Below, one piece after another: positions 26,494 to 36,861 of a stretch of DNA of 64,000 nt. Numbering within the stretch: position 1 is the first letter of the stretch; each line of letters opens with the position of its first letter. A model generated the notes under the pieces. The model searched no databases, was not told the origin of the DNA, and saw nothing but the letters and a program-made list of their open reading frames with translations. The stretch is from Roseibium litorale (GTDB lineage: Bacteria > Pseudomonadota > Alphaproteobacteria > Rhizobiales > Stappiaceae), in contig NZ_JACYXI010000010.1 of assembly GCF_014842915.1 (NCBI RefSeq), forward strand, positions 62,001-126,000. Direction: 5' to 3'. A program made the translations under genes and the position numbers.

Positions 26494-28035
26494 ATGGGGC
26501 GCATCGCGACCATCTTTATCGTGATTTGCATGGCGGTTATCGCCATGTCGGTCTCGGCAGTGCTGGTTTTCCAGTTTGGCCGTCCGTTCGGCGAGGCCGT
26601 GTCACTGTCTCTCGCTCTCATGTGCACCATGATCCTGCTGCATCTCCTTCTCAGCCGTTCGCGTGAGCGCAGCGCTGTGAGTGAGGCGGTTGAGCGTCTC
26701 GAAGACCGTATGAGCGAAATCGACGAGGATGTCGGCAACCTGGAAGGCCGGCTGACGGGTGTCGAACACACCATACCGCGCCGGACCCGTGAGGAAATTG
26801 ATCCTCTCTTTGCCGAGGTTGAGGTGCTGGGGTCTCTGGTCAAGCAGATGGCGGAAGCCATGTCGGATCTGGAAACCCGTTTTGAGGACCAGCAGCAGCT
26901 CCCGCCGCCGCCTCAGATGCCAGAGCTTTCGCATTATGCTCCGCAGGGCAGCTACGGCAACGGGCCGGTCTCTCATGCTCAGAGCCAGCCTGGCAGTCAG
27001 TATATGCCCCAGCCGTCTCAGCCTTCGCTGAGTTCTGCCCTCGATCAGCATGGGAACTATGCTGCGCCGCATCAGCCGGCACCCGACTATCCGAACCAGA
27101 ACCCGGCAGGTCATGGCTACACTGCGCCGCCGGTAATGCCTCAGGCGCCTATGGGCAAACCCGCCGCGCAACCCGCTCATCCTGGCGTTTCTCAGGCTGC
27201 TGACGACTTTGCGCGGCCACCGGCTCCTCGTCCTGCTCCGGCAGCTGCCTCTGATCCGGGCATGCGCGAACTGATCCTGTCGGCGCTCAATGCCAACCGC
27301 GTTGAGCTTCATTTGCAGCCGATTGTGACCCTGCCTCAGCGGCAGGTGAAATACTATGAGGCCTTCACTCGGCTGCGGGATTCTCAGGGCGAACTGATCG
27401 ATGCTGCGACCTTCCTGCCTGAAGCCGTGCGCTCCGGCCTTATTGCCCGCATCGACAATCTGCAGCTGTTCCGCTCTGTTCAGGTCATCCGGCGTCTGAC
27501 GGCCCGTAATCGCAATGCGGCGCTGTTCTGCAATGTCTCTTCCCTGTCGCTCGTGGACGAAACCTTCTTCCCCGGCTTCCTGGAGTTCGTGCGCTCGAAC
27601 AAGAGCTTCGCCGATGTGATCGTGTTTGAGTTCGCGCAGGAAGATGTCGCCCAGATGGGCGTGATGGAAATGGAAAGCCTCAGCGCTCTTGCCGAGATTG
27701 GCTTCCACTTTTCCATCGACCGCATCACCGACATGAAGATGGATTTCAAGACCCTGGCACAGCGCGGCTTCAAATACGCCAAGCTTCATGCCGACTATCT
27801 GATCGGCCGCCGGGCTGCCGATCACGGGCACATCCATCCGTCCGATTTCGGTGATCTTCTGCACCGCTACGGCATCGAGCTGATCCCTGATCATGTGGAG
27901 ACCGAGTCCCAGGTGCTTGAGCTGCTCGACTATGAGGTCAAGCTGGCTCAGGGCAACCTCTTCTCTCCGCCGCGCCCGGTGCGTGCCGAAGTTCTCCAAG
28001 GCGCCCCTGCCCCTGCGGCCCGCAAGCGGGCCTGA
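26494..28035 (+). CDS. TipF-like membrane protein with degenerate EAL domain
   Basis: A 513-residue protein with two N-terminal membrane helices (about 5-27 and 32-52), a coiled coil (about 58-130), a Pro/Gln-rich linker (about 130-255) and a C-terminal EAL domain (about 260-495). This order matches Caulobacter TipF, a c-di-GMP receptor that positions the flagellum. The EAL domain keeps the first Glu (YEAF), the NVSS Asn and the QG motif. It has IDR where DDF is expected, KLH where KID is expected, and DHVET where AEGVET is expected. It should therefore bind rather than hydrolyse c-di-GMP. TipF orthology is inference from architecture. A perfect convergent terminator follows. Confidence 0.75.
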   Translation: MGRIATIFIVICMAVIAMSVSAVLVFQFGRPFGEAVSLSLALMCTMILLHLLLSRSRERSAVSEAVERLEDRMSEIDEDVGNLEGRLTGVEHTIPRRTREEIDPLFAEVEVLGSLVKQMAEAMSDLETRFEDQQQLPPPPQMPELSHYAPQGSYGNGPVSHAQSQPGSQYMPQPSQPSLSSALDQHGNYAAPHQPAPDYPNQNPAGHGYTAPPVMPQAPMGKPAAQPAHPGVSQAADDFARPPAPRPAPAAASDPGMRELILSALNANRVELHLQPIVTLPQRQVKYYEAFTRLRDSQGELIDAATFLPEAVRSGLIARIDNLQLFRSVQVIRRLTARNRNAALFCNVSSLSLVDETFFPGFLEFVRSNKSFADVIVFEFAQEDVAQMGVMEMESLSALAEIGFHFSIDRITDMKMDFKTLAQRGFKYAKLHADYLIGRRAADHGHIHPSDFGDLLHRYGIELIPDHVETESQVLELLDYEVKLAQGNLFSPPRPVRAEVLQGAPAPAARKRA

Positions 28036-28224
28036 GTTTCTTCCTCGGGGCGGGGCCAATTTCTGCTGACTGCTTCTTATTTTCAGGAAAACCTCCCCTC
28101 CGTGCCTTCCCGGACGTCGCGCAGCTGAGATCCAGGATCTGATGCTGGTAAGTGAAGCTTGCGAGGTTCGGTCCTGGCTCAGGGCCGGGACTGCGCGACT
28201 GCAGCACTGGCTTACGCATAAAAG

Positions 28225-28252
28225 AAGGGCCGGGAACTGCTTCCCGGCCCTT
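28225..28252. terminator. Bidirectional terminator
   Basis: AAGGGCCGGGAA (28225-28236) and TTCCCGGCCCTT (28241-28252) pair perfectly over 12 bases with a CTGC loop. It sits between the convergent EAL gene and the M16 peptidase pair. Confidence 0.9.
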
Positions 28253-28283
28253 CGGTCTTCAATCTGTCTTATCTGCGTGCTGA

Positions 28284-29621
28284 TCAGTTCGCCTTGATTT
28301 CCGGTCCGACGGTGGAGATGGAGGGTTCCTTGCCGTCCAGAAGGCGTTTTGCGACACGCTTCACATCTGCCAGGGTCACCGCTTCGATCTCCGCGTTGCG
28401 GCGGTCGAAATAGTCGATCCCGAGCTTTGCATTTTGAATCGCGACCAGCTGAGCCGCGATTTTTCCCGAGGAGTCAAAGCGCAGAGGATAGGAACCTGTG
28501 ATGTAGCGCTTCGCGCTGTCCAGCTCTTCCTGGGTCGGGCCTTCTGTTGCCATACGGGTAAGCTGATCGCGCATGACCTTGATGGTCTCATTGGCACGGT
28601 CGGCACGGGTCGCAGCCGATGCGAACAGGATCCCGGTGTGATCGTAAGGCGCAAGCTGCGTGTAGGCGCCGTAGGTCAGGCCACGCTTTTCGCGCACTTC
28701 CTCATACATCCATGAGGTGAAGGTGCCGCCGCCAAGAATGTGGTTCATGACATAGGCGGCCTGATAGTCCGGATCATCCCGCTTCAAGCCCGGCAAGGCG
28801 AAGAGGATGGAGGTCTGCTGCACATCCATGGTGCTGTTGACGGTCTTGCCGGTTTCGGCAGTCACGTCCGGTACCTCGGTCAGCTCGCCCTTTTCCGGCA
28901 GACCTGCGAAGACTTCATCAAGCAGCGGCGCAAGCGTCTTGGCATCGATGGCACCGACGACGCCGATCTTCAGGCCTTCACGGGTGAGGAGCCGGGTCTT
29001 CATGCCACGCAGATCTTCGGCCGTCAGGGCCGCAAGCGTCTCTTCGGTACCATCATTGGGGCGGGCATAGGGGTGATCCCCGACGATGGCCTTCATCAGG
29101 TCCCGGCTCGCCACGGTGTCCGGATCCTGCGAAGCGCGGCGGATACCGGAGGCGATCTGGGTCTTCATCCGGTTGATCGCGACTTCGTCGAAGCGGGGCT
29201 CGTTGACCGCGAGGCGCAGCATGTCGAAGGCTTCTCCCCGGGTCGTCGTCAAAGTGCGCAAGGACCCGTAGAAATTGTCCTTGTCTGCATTGAAGCTGAC
29301 GCTGACCGCGAGATCCTCAAGTTTGCCCTGATAGTCCTCCGAGGTCATGTCTCCCGCGCCCTCGTCAAGCGTCGCAGCGAGAAGCCGGGTGAGACCTTCT
29401 TTGCCAGAGGGGTCTTGTGTCGTGCCGCCTGCAAAGGAGAAATTCATGGCGATGACAGGAATGGTTTCGTCATGGACAAGCCAGGCTTCGATGCCCTTGG
29501 GGCTGGTCACCCGTTCGATCTCGACCGCCGCGGAGGGTGCTGCCGACAAAGCCAGGAGACCGAGAGCGGCGAGGGGGGCTGCAACCTTTCGCGGCAGAGC
29601 AGCGGAAATGAAATGGAACAT
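28284..29621 (-). CDS. M16-family peptidase homologue lacking the zinc motif
   Basis: A 445-residue exported protein with a signal peptide (residues 1-30, LAALGLLALSAAPSAA). Where active M16 peptidases have HxxEH, this one reads GLTRLLAATL, so it cannot bind zinc in the usual way. The C-terminal half keeps the M16 substrate-handling motif EEVREKRGLTYGAY. M16 enzymes often work as an active plus an inactive partner. It begins 4 bases after the stop of the active subunit gene (TGA-TCGC-ATG), so the two are probably co-translated and form a periplasmic heterodimer. Confidence 0.9.
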   Translation of the reverse strand: MFHFISAALPRKVAAPLAALGLLALSAAPSAAVEIERVTSPKGIEAWLVHDETIPVIAMNFSFAGGTTQDPSGKEGLTRLLAATLDEGAGDMTSEDYQGKLEDLAVSVSFNADKDNFYGSLRTLTTTRGEAFDMLRLAVNEPRFDEVAINRMKTQIASGIRRASQDPDTVASRDLMKAIVGDHPYARPNDGTEETLAALTAEDLRGMKTRLLTREGLKIGVVGAIDAKTLAPLLDEVFAGLPEKGELTEVPDVTAETGKTVNSTMDVQQTSILFALPGLKRDDPDYQAAYVMNHILGGGTFTSWMYEEVREKRGLTYGAYTQLAPYDHTGILFASAATRADRANETIKVMRDQLTRMATEGPTQEELDSAKRYITGSYPLRFDSSGKIAAQLVAIQNAKLGIDYFDRRNAEIEAVTLADVKRVAKRLLDGKEPSISTVGPEIKAN

Positions 29622-29625
29622 GCGA

Positions 29626-31068
29626 TCAGCCCTTCGGAGTTGCGTTGGTTGCATTGGCTTCAGGTGCCGCAGCAGGCTTTGGCATCTTCAACTCGCCGAT
29701 GACCGGATCTCCTTGAAGATAGGTCTTGGCGGCATTCTGGACGTCTTCTGCCGTAACAGCCTGAATCCGCGAGGGCCAGTTTTGCACCTGATCAATGGTT
29801 TGCCCTGATGCCAGCGCCGCGCCGAAGATACGGGCCAGTGTCTGCTGACTGTCCTGGGCGTAGATGGCATCGGCCACCATGGAGTTCTTGGCGCGCGTCA
29901 GCTCCTCTTGCGTCACGCCTCCAGCTATGAGCTTGTTCAGCTCCTCGTGGATTACCGCTTCCATTTCATCCAGCGTGTGTCCTGGAACCGGGGTCGCGTA
30001 GAAACCGAAGCGGCCGTCATCCAGCGCATCGCCGGAATAGTAGCTGCCGGCACTGATGGCGATCTTCCGGTTGAGGACAGCTTCCTTGTGCAGCCGGCTC
30101 GTTGCGCCGCCGCCCATGATATAGGAGAGCACATCCAGGGCCTCGGAGGTGTGGCCTTCTCCGGTGTGCTGGCTCGGAACGATCCAGCTCATGGAAATGC
30201 TTTCCTGCCGGACACGGTCGTCCGTAACGGTGATACGTCGTTCACCAGCCAGGGGCGGTTCGGTTGGACGCACGCGCGGACCCGGCTCCGCGCGGCGGGC
30301 AACCTTGCCATAGGTGTCTTCGGCCAGCTTCTTGACCTGATCGGCGTCCACATCGCCTGCGATGACGACGATGGCGTTGTTCGGGGTGTAAAAGCGGTCG
30401 TAGAAAGCGATCGCTTTTTCCTTGTCGAGGGCCTCGATCTCGCTCTTCCAGCCGATCACCGGCGAGCCATAGGGATGGTTCACGAAGGTAATTGCGGTGA
30501 GGGCCTCGTTGAGACGCGAGCCTGGATCGTTTTCCACGCGCATGCGGCGCTCTTCCAGAACGACGTCCCGCTCCGGATTGACCACTTCATCGCTGAGGAT
30601 GAGGTTCTGCATCCGGTCGGCTTCCATCTCCATCATCTTGGCCAGATGGTCCTTGGAAACGCGCTGGAAATAAGCGGTGTAGTCATAGCTGGTGAAGGCG
30701 TTTTCCTGTCCGCCGATTTCGGCGACCAGCGTCGAGAAAGCGCCGTCCGGATGGTCCTTGGTGCCCTTGAACATCAGGTGTTCAAGAAAATGTGCGACGC
30801 CCGACTCGCCTTCAGGCTCGTCTGCGGATCCTGTCTTGTACCAGATCATGTGCGTGACCACGGGAGCCCGGTGATCGGGGATCACAACCACTTCCAGACC
30901 ATTGCTCAGGGTAAAATGGCTGAGGTTTGGTGCGATCTGAATCGTTTCCGCCGGCTTGTCCTGGGCGAGGGCAAAAGAGGGCAGTGTGACCGGACCGGCC
31001 AGGGACAGGGCGATGACGGCAAGTGCGCCGCCGCTTCTCAGGAGTTTCCGATGGCGGGAAATGAGCAA
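29626..31068 (-). CDS. M16-family zinc peptidase, active subunit
   Basis: Periplasmic zinc protease of about 480 residues. The inverted zinc motif HFLEH is in GVAHFLEHLMFKGT, and the distal glutamate lies in the following helix region (VVLEERRMRVEND). A signal peptide precedes residue 35 (ALAVIALSLAGPVTLPSFALA). I start at TTG 31068 because ACGGAGACC lies just upstream and this gives a normal signal peptide; the only upstream Met codon (31131) adds an uncharacteristic tail. The inactive partner follows directly. Members of this group degrade peptides or misfolded envelope proteins; the substrate here is unknown. Confidence 0.9.
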   Translation of the reverse strand: MLISRHRKLLRSGGALAVIALSLAGPVTLPSFALAQDKPAETIQIAPNLSHFTLSNGLEVVVIPDHRAPVVTHMIWYKTGSADEPEGESGVAHFLEHLMFKGTKDHPDGAFSTLVAEIGGQENAFTSYDYTAYFQRVSKDHLAKMMEMEADRMQNLILSDEVVNPERDVVLEERRMRVENDPGSRLNEALTAITFVNHPYGSPVIGWKSEIEALDKEKAIAFYDRFYTPNNAIVVIAGDVDADQVKKLAEDTYGKVARRAEPGPRVRPTEPPLAGERRITVTDDRVRQESISMSWIVPSQHTGEGHTSEALDVLSYIMGGGATSRLHKEAVLNRKIAISAGSYYSGDALDDGRFGFYATPVPGHTLDEMEAVIHEELNKLIAGGVTQEELTRAKNSMVADAIYAQDSQQTLARIFGAALASGQTIDQVQNWPSRIQAVTAEDVQNAAKTYLQGDPVIGELKMPKPAAAPEANATNATPKG

Positions 31069-31280
31069 CTTGGTCTCCGTTGATCGAAACGTGGAACATT
31101 CCGGCCCGTGCGCGTCGCCGCGCACAGGCACACCGTTTCAAAGTGATATAGGCGGGGCGCCCGAAAAGGTCGCCTTAAAGTTTGGTCATGTTTGCGTGAT
31201 GCGGGCGCGGTCTTTGCTGGCCGCCAGAGCAACGCCAAAGAGCATTGCGGAGGAGATAAGGAGAACGGGAAGCGTGGCAA

Positions 31281-31314
31281 TAAAAAGGCCGCCGGGAAAT
31301 CAATCCGGGCGGCC
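31281..31314 (-). terminator. Terminator after the lipoprotein gene
   Basis: GGCCGCC (31288-31294) and GGCGGCC (31308-31314) form the stem; on the minus strand the hairpin is followed by TTTTTA (31286-31281). It lies 24 bases past the lipoprotein stop and ends the minus-strand lspA-lipoprotein transcript. Confidence 0.75.
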
Positions 31315-31337
31315 CTCAAATCACACATTTGTCCGGC

Positions 31338-32030
31338 TCAGTTGTTGCCACGCTGGCAAGTCCCGCCGGTTTCTTCCAGACACTTCATATCAAGGGGGCG
31401 GCCATCAAACGGATCGTAGTTCGCATCCTTCGGATCCTCCTTGACCTCCGGCAGCTTCGATCCATCGGAGGACTGGCTGTATTTGGTGGGGGGATCTGTC
31501 AGATAGCGGCGCTTGATCCCTGCCTCGTTGCTATTACCGGCAACTTCGCGGCTCAGGGTATTCGCGGAGGAATTTTGCGCGCGCAGCTCTGCTGGACTCA
31601 GCTTGTCACCGGAGATGACCTGCTGATCCCGGCTTTCTGCCAGGCGGTCGATGCTTGCGTCATTGCGGATGTTGATACCGCGCATCTGCTCGGACCGCAG
31701 AACGCCGGAGTGCATCCGGTCCGTGCCCTTGTAGATTTCTTGAATCTCGGCAAGGTCCTTGTTCTGCTGCGACTGCGGCCAGGACGGGGAGTCCTTGCCT
31801 GCAACCCGGGTTTCGGGTTGGGGCAGGCTGTCCATGTTGGACGGCATGGCCAGTGGTGCGCGGGGCGCATATTCGATCGGCTTGGCATGAGGATCGACTG
31901 CTCCAAGGCCGGACATCAGACCGGCGACGAGGGCTGTATCCGGTGCCTGGGTGGTGCCATCAGGGGCTTCACACGCAGCAAGACCAGCGGCCGCAATCAG
32001 AACCAACAGCGGTCGGGAGAATGTCTTCAT
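31338..32030 (-). CDS. Lipoprotein of unknown function
   Basis: A 230-residue predicted lipoprotein: LLVLIAAAGLAAC is a clear lipobox with Cys at residue 20. The rest is low in hydrophobic residues and probably disordered. An EYAPRAPLAMP segment resembles the PRAPLxxP motif of DUF3035/BamF-type lipoproteins linked to outer-membrane assembly in alphaproteobacteria; that link is only suggestive. I chose ATG 32030 because it gives the signal peptide directly. It is downstream of lspA, the signal peptidase that would process it. Confidence 0.75.
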   Translation of the reverse strand: MKTFSRPLLVLIAAAGLAACEAPDGTTQAPDTALVAGLMSGLGAVDPHAKPIEYAPRAPLAMPSNMDSLPQPETRVAGKDSPSWPQSQQNKDLAEIQEIYKGTDRMHSGVLRSEQMRGINIRNDASIDRLAESRDQQVISGDKLSPAELRAQNSSANTLSREVAGNSNEAGIKRRYLTDPPTKYSQSSDGSKLPEVKEDPKDANYDPFDGRPLDMKCLEETGGTCQRGNN

Positions 32031-32149
32031 TATCGTCCGCAGCACCCCGGACTCCTTGTTCCTGCCTGAACCAGAGCACGGGAAGATCCCGTGCGAGAAA
32101 TTTTTGAGTATCAATCCCGTGGGGACTTAACCCGTTGTTTGCGGCTGAA

Positions 32150-32662
32150 TTAGGACCGCCCTCGCAGACCGTCATACAGGAGACCTGCCACTCCGGCAAC
32201 GATCCAGACGTCTGCTAGGTTGAACACGTACCAGGAAAAGCTGCCAGCGTGAAAATGCACGAAGTCCACGACAGCGCCGAATGCGAGCCGGTCGATGCCA
32301 TTACCGATGGCCCCGCCGATGATCAGGGCAAGCGCAAGGGCGACAAACCGGCTGGGTGCCCGCACCGACCAGACCCACAGACCGATGGTCGCGGCGACGG
32401 TGAAAAGCGCCAGGATCCAGCGGCCTAGATCTCCGTCCTGCTGGAACAGGCCATAGGAAATGCCCCGGTTCCAGACGAGGACGATGTCGAGCACCGGCAG
32501 CAGCCGGACCGGTCCGTTGACTGCAAGGTCGAAGCCGTAGACGAGCCACAGCTTCGTCCCCTGGTCCAGGATCAGTCCAACAAGCGCGATGAGCGCAACG
32601 AACCCACTGAAATGCCCCCAGAACCACTGGTTCTTGAAAGACGGTTGATCCGTTGCACTCAT
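32150..32662 (-). CDS. lspA: Lipoprotein signal peptidase (signal peptidase II)
   Basis: Inner-membrane aspartyl protease that cleaves the signal peptide of lipoproteins after diacylglyceryl transfer. The 170-residue protein has four membrane helices and both catalytic aspartates: GNGIDRL and FNLADVW. The LDQGTKLW segment after helix 1 and the VWNRGISYG block are typical. ATG 32662 has AGGAG five bases upstream. It follows ileS closely (20 bases), the common ileS-lspA pairing. Confidence 0.95.
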   Translation of the reverse strand: MSATDQPSFKNQWFWGHFSGFVALIALVGLILDQGTKLWLVYGFDLAVNGPVRLLPVLDIVLVWNRGISYGLFQQDGDLGRWILALFTVAATIGLWVWSVRAPSRFVALALALIIGGAIGNGIDRLAFGAVVDFVHFHAGSFSWYVFNLADVWIVAGVAGLLYDGLRGRS

Positions 32663-32682
32663 TGCTTCTCCTGTCATTGGGC

Positions 32683-35643
32683 TCAAGCAGCGTGAGCCGC
32701 GTCCCATTCCCGGAGTGCGTCCGCATCGCGGAGTGTGACATCCGGGTAGTCCTTGTCGCTGCCAACTTCCGGAAGGATCTTCCAGGAGCGGGCGCACTTG
32801 GTGCCTTCAGCAAGGCCCGGAACCACAGCAACACCCGGCGTGTCATCCAGCGTGAAGGCACCTTCCGGAGCCGCATCAGAGCTGAGCGTCAGCTGGCTGG
32901 TGATGGCGATATCCGCCATGTCGCGGCCATCAAGGGCGGCCATCAGGTTCGCATCGGTGACATAGACAACCGGATGTGCTTCCAGCGAGGAGCCGATGCG
33001 CTTTTCGCGGCGCTCGATTTCCAGGGCGCCGGTGATGACGCGGCGGACCGTGCGGATCTTTTCCCACTTCTCGGCAAGAGCCGTGTTCAGCCACTCGGAA
33101 GGAACCACCGGGAACTGCTCAAGGTGAACCGACTTGTCCTCGCCGAAGCGGGACATCCAGCTCTCTTCCATGGTGAAGGGCAGCATCGGAGCCATCCAGG
33201 TCACCAGGCAGTTGAACAGCTTGTCGATCACATAGAGTGATGCCTTGCGGCGGACCGAGGACTGAGCATCGCAATAAAGCGCGTCCTTGCGGATGTCGAA
33301 GTAGAAGGCTGACAGGTCCACGGTCATGAACGTGAACAGGTGATGGAACACGCGCTTATAGTCGAAGTCCCAATAGGCCTTGCGCACCAGCACATCCAGC
33401 TCCGCCAGACGGTGGAGCATCAGCTGCTCCAGTTCCGGCATGTCGGCAAGCGCCACATCTTCGCCGGTGGCATGGGCGAGGGAGCCCAGCATCCAGCGCA
33501 GGGTGTTGCGCAGCTTGCGGTAGCTGTCGACGGAGGTCTTCAGGATTTCCGGCCCGATCCGCTGGTCTTCCCAATAGTCGGTAGACGCTACCCAGAGGCG
33601 CAGGATGTCGGCGCCATATTGTTTGATGATGTCCTGCGGGAAGACCTGGTTGCCCAGGGACTTGGACATCTTGCGGCCATCCTCGGCCATGGTGAAGCCG
33701 TGGGTCAGAACCGCATCGTAGGGCGCATGACCGCGGGTGCCGCAGCTTTCCAGCAGGGAGGAGTGGAACCAGCCGCGGTGCTGATCCGAGCCTTCGAGAT
33801 AGAGCACGTAGTCATTGCCGCCGGTGCCCTGGCGGTTCGGCATCAAATCCTCGCGCTTTTCCAGGCAGAAGGCATGGGTCGAGCCACTGTCGAACCACAC
33901 ATCCAGGATGTCCTTGACCATCACCCAGTCGTTGACGTCGTCAACCTGACCGCTGAGGAACCGTTCCTTGGCGCCGTCAACATACCAGGCATCCGCCCCT
34001 TCAGCCGTGAAGGCGTCAAAGATGCGCTGGTTGACGGTTTCGTTCTTCAAGACTTCCGACGTGTCCTTGTGGATGAAGACGGTGATCGGCACCCCCCAGG
34101 CACGTTGGCGGGACAGAACCCAGTCCGGGCGGTTCTCGATCATGGACCGCAGACGGTTCTGACCGGAGGCCGGAGCGAAACGGGTGTTGTCAATCGCGTT
34201 CAGGGCACGGGCACGCAGGGTGTCGCCTTCGCCGCCGATGGCGCGGTCCATATAGACGAACCACTGCGGCGTGTTGCGGAAGATGATCGGCTTCTTCGAG
34301 CGCCAGGAATGCGGATACTGGTGCTTGATCCGGCCAAGGCCGATCAGCGCGCCTGCTTCCTTCAGCTTCTCGATATTCGCCTTGTTGGCAGTACCCTTTT
34401 CACCCTTGTGGGTGATGACCTGGTGGCCATCAAAGCCCGGCGCGTCCTTGGTGTAGAAGCCGTCATCGGCGACCGTGAAGGGGATTGCCGTGTCGATGCC
34501 GCGGGCTTCCAGCTCGCGGGAGCTGGACATCCAGATTTCAAAGTCATCCACGCCGTGGCTCGGCGCTGTGTGCACGAAGCCCGTACCGGCATCGTCCGTC
34601 ACATGGTCGCCATCTAGAAGCGGCACGTCGAATTCGTAGCCACCCAGGTCCAGATCCCGGTAGGGATGGGCAAGGGTCGCCGCGCCCAGCTCATCTGCGG
34701 AGACGGTGCGCAGGCGCTTGAACTCTGTGATGCGGGCGTTCTTAAAGACGTCTTCTGCCAGCTTGTCGGCCAGCACCAGAAGGTCGCCCTTCTGGACCCA
34801 GTTTTCTTCCGGCAGCCCTTCCTGCGTCACCTCATAGAGGCCGTAGTCGATGCGCGAGGAATAGGAAACCGCCCGGTTGCCCGGGATGGTCCAGGGGGTG
34901 GTGGTCCAGATGACCACAGCGGCATCCAGAAGCTGCTCGGCTGCAGCTTCATCCGTGCCACCGGCTTCCACGACCGGGAACTTCACCCAGATCGCATCGG
35001 ACTGATAGTCGTGATACTCGATCTCGGCTTCAGCCAGCGCGGTCTTTTCGACCACCGACCACATGACCGGCTTGGAGCCGCGGTACAGCTGGCCGGACAT
35101 CGCGAATTTCATCAGCTCGTTGGCGATGACGGCTTCGCTTTCAAAGCGCATGGTCAGATAGGGATTGTCCCAGTCACCCTCGATGCCGAGGCGCTTGAAC
35201 TCTTCCTTCTGGACGCCAACCCAGTGATTGGCGAAGTCCCGGCACTCCTGGCGGAACTCGTTGACCGGAACCTCGTCCTTGTTCTTGCCCTTGGCGCGGT
35301 ACTGTTCTTCGATCTTCCACTCGATCGGCAGTCCGTGGCAGTCCCAGCCCGGAACATAGTTGCTGTCCCAGCCGGTCATCTGCATGGAGCGGGTGACCAT
35401 ATCCTTCAGCGTCTTGTTCAGCGCATGGCCGATATGGATGTTGCCGTTCGCATAGGGAGGGCCGTCGTGCAGGACGAACTTGTTCCGTCCTTTCCCGGCT
35501 TCCCGCAGCTTCTTGTAAAGGTCGAGCTTCTGCCAATGGGCGATGATTTCCGGCTCCTTCTTGGGAAGGCCCGCGCGCATCGGAAACTCGGTTGTCGGAA
35601 GGTTCAGCGTCTCGGAATAGTCGCGTGTCTTGGTATCGGTCAT
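32683..35643 (-). CDS. ileS: Isoleucyl-tRNA synthetase
   Basis: Class I synthetase of 986 residues that charges tRNA-Ile and edits mischarged valine. [10 protein letters not shown] (residue about 70) and KMSKSLGN are the ATP-binding signatures; the editing domain lies between them, with [16 protein letters not shown]. The C-terminal zinc finger of the E. coli enzyme is reduced: only one Cys remains in KCARSWKI, and the second pair is replaced ([10 protein letters not shown]). This reduction seems to occur in other alphaproteobacteria as well. It is followed by lspA. Confidence 0.97.
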   Translation of the reverse strand: MTDTKTRDYSETLNLPTTEFPMRAGLPKKEPEIIAHWQKLDLYKKLREAGKGRNKFVLHDGPPYANGNIHIGHALNKTLKDMVTRSMQMTGWDSNYVPGWDCHGLPIEWKIEEQYRAKGKNKDEVPVNEFRQECRDFANHWVGVQKEEFKRLGIEGDWDNPYLTMRFESEAVIANELMKFAMSGQLYRGSKPVMWSVVEKTALAEAEIEYHDYQSDAIWVKFPVVEAGGTDEAAAEQLLDAAVVIWTTTPWTIPGNRAVSYSSRIDYGLYEVTQEGLPEENWVQKGDLLVLADKLAEDVFKNARITEFKRLRTVSADELGAATLAHPYRDLDLGGYEFDVPLLDGDHVTDDAGTGFVHTAPSHGVDDFEIWMSSSRELEARGIDTAIPFTVADDGFYTKDAPGFDGHQVITHKGEKGTANKANIEKLKEAGALIGLGRIKHQYPHSWRSKKPIIFRNTPQWFVYMDRAIGGEGDTLRARALNAIDNTRFAPASGQNRLRSMIENRPDWVLSRQRAWGVPITVFIHKDTSEVLKNETVNQRIFDAFTAEGADAWYVDGAKERFLSGQVDDVNDWVMVKDILDVWFDSGSTHAFCLEKREDLMPNRQGTGGNDYVLYLEGSDQHRGWFHSSLLESCGTRGHAPYDAVLTHGFTMAEDGRKMSKSLGNQVFPQDIIKQYGADILRLWVASTDYWEDQRIGPEILKTSVDSYRKLRNTLRWMLGSLAHATGEDVALADMPELEQLMLHRLAELDVLVRKAYWDFDYKRVFHHLFTFMTVDLSAFYFDIRKDALYCDAQSSVRRKASLYVIDKLFNCLVTWMAPMLPFTMEESWMSRFGEDKSVHLEQFPVVPSEWLNTALAEKWEKIRTVRRVITGALEIERREKRIGSSLEAHPVVYVTDANLMAALDGRDMADIAITSQLTLSSDAAPEGAFTLDDTPGVAVVPGLAEGTKCARSWKILPEVGSDKDYPDVTLRDADALREWDAAHAA

Positions 35644-35934
35644 CGTTCAGTAGGGTCCGGTCAGGGCGCCTGCTGCCACGGTCGGTCGGGCGCCATCGGT
35701 CTAAATAGGTCGGCGGCCGGGACGGGCCGCTTGCGCAAGGGGATAATCCCGGTCCTGCGGCGCCGCGTGGATCGCGTCAGCCGAAGGCCGGGCCGGTAAT
35801 TCGGCCGGATATCCGGGAAGACCAGTCTGTGGGGCGGTCTACGATGAGGTCAAAGCGAGCATTCATGGCGCAAGGACATAGCAGCAGTTGGCCGGGGAAT
35901 AAAGCAAATCCATCGGGCTCGCAGGCGATAATGC

Positions 35935-36852
35935 TCAAGCAGGTTTGCGGATCCGCTCGCGGTGCGCAATGTAGAGCCCGCCGCCAACGATAAGAGCGAT
36001 CCCGATCCACGTCATACCGTCCGGAAAATCGCCGAAGACCAGATATCCCAGCAGTGTGGCGCCGATAATCTCGACATAGTTAAGCGGCGCCAGCATCGAG
36101 GCTTCGCCCTTCTGGAACGCAAGCACGACAAGCGCGTGTCCAAGAAACGAGATCCCCCCGATCATCACCAGAAGTGGCACTTCGCCAATATGGGGCATCA
36201 CGAAGGCATAGCCGGTCTGTCCGGTGAACGTCGTGACGGCCATGACGATCCCCATGATGACCGTGCCCGCCACACCCGTTCCAAACTGGATGGCATAGAG
36301 GCTCTCCTGTCCCGCGAAGCGGCGGTTCAGTATGAGGTAACAGGCAAAGAGAGTTGCCGTGCAGAGCGGAAGCAGGGCAGCAAGACCTGCATCGGCGAAG
36401 CTCGGACGGAGAATGAGCAAGACCCCCGCCAGACCAACCACGATGCCGGCGACGCGTCTCACACCGATCTTTTCTCTCAGGAACAGCACTGCCAGAATGG
36501 TCAGGATCATTGGCTCCACAAAGAAGATGGCCATAGCGGTTGCCAAGGGCATGAATTTCAGAGCAGTGAAAAAGCAAAGGGAGGAGGCCGTCAGCATGGA
36601 ACCGCGCAGCAGATTGATGCCGAGCCGGCGGCTCTTGAGACGGCGCAGATTGCCTGTCAGCGCAGCGGCCGCAACACAGATCAGAAGTTGAAAGAAGAAC
36701 CGGGCGAATGTGATTTCAAGCGGAGGGATCCGCACGGACAGATATTTCGCGATCGTGTCCATGACCGGCAGGATGAACATGGCCAGGGTCATCAGACCAA
36801 TGGCGGCCATGTTTTCACGCTGGTCGGCCTCGGAAACGTGGGGCGCGGTCAT
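35935..36852 (-). CDS. DMT-superfamily (EamA) transporter
   Basis: A 305-residue inner-membrane protein with ten hydrophobic helices in two EamA repeats (about 17-145 and 157-298). The first repeat contains ALKFMPLATAMAIFFVEPM, the second HALVVLAFQKGEASMLAPL; both are typical of drug/metabolite transporters. The substrate is unknown. It starts 9 bases after the stop of ribF, so it is probably co-transcribed with it; a role in flavin export cannot be excluded but is only suggested by position. Confidence 0.88.
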   Translation of the reverse strand: MTAPHVSEADQRENMAAIGLMTLAMFILPVMDTIAKYLSVRIPPLEITFARFFFQLLICVAAAALTGNLRRLKSRRLGINLLRGSMLTASSLCFFTALKFMPLATAMAIFFVEPMILTILAVLFLREKIGVRRVAGIVVGLAGVLLILRPSFADAGLAALLPLCTATLFACYLILNRRFAGQESLYAIQFGTGVAGTVIMGIVMAVTTFTGQTGYAFVMPHIGEVPLLVMIGGISFLGHALVVLAFQKGEASMLAPLNYVEIIGATLLGYLVFGDFPDGMTWIGIALIVGGGLYIAHRERIRKPA

Positions 36853-36861
36853 TTCGGCTGG

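Noticed and set aside
26494-28035. Active c-di-GMP phosphodiesterase
   Set aside because: The second Asp of the DDFG motif is replaced by Arg, the Asp of KID by His, and the Glu of AEGVET by Asp, so hydrolysis is unlikely.
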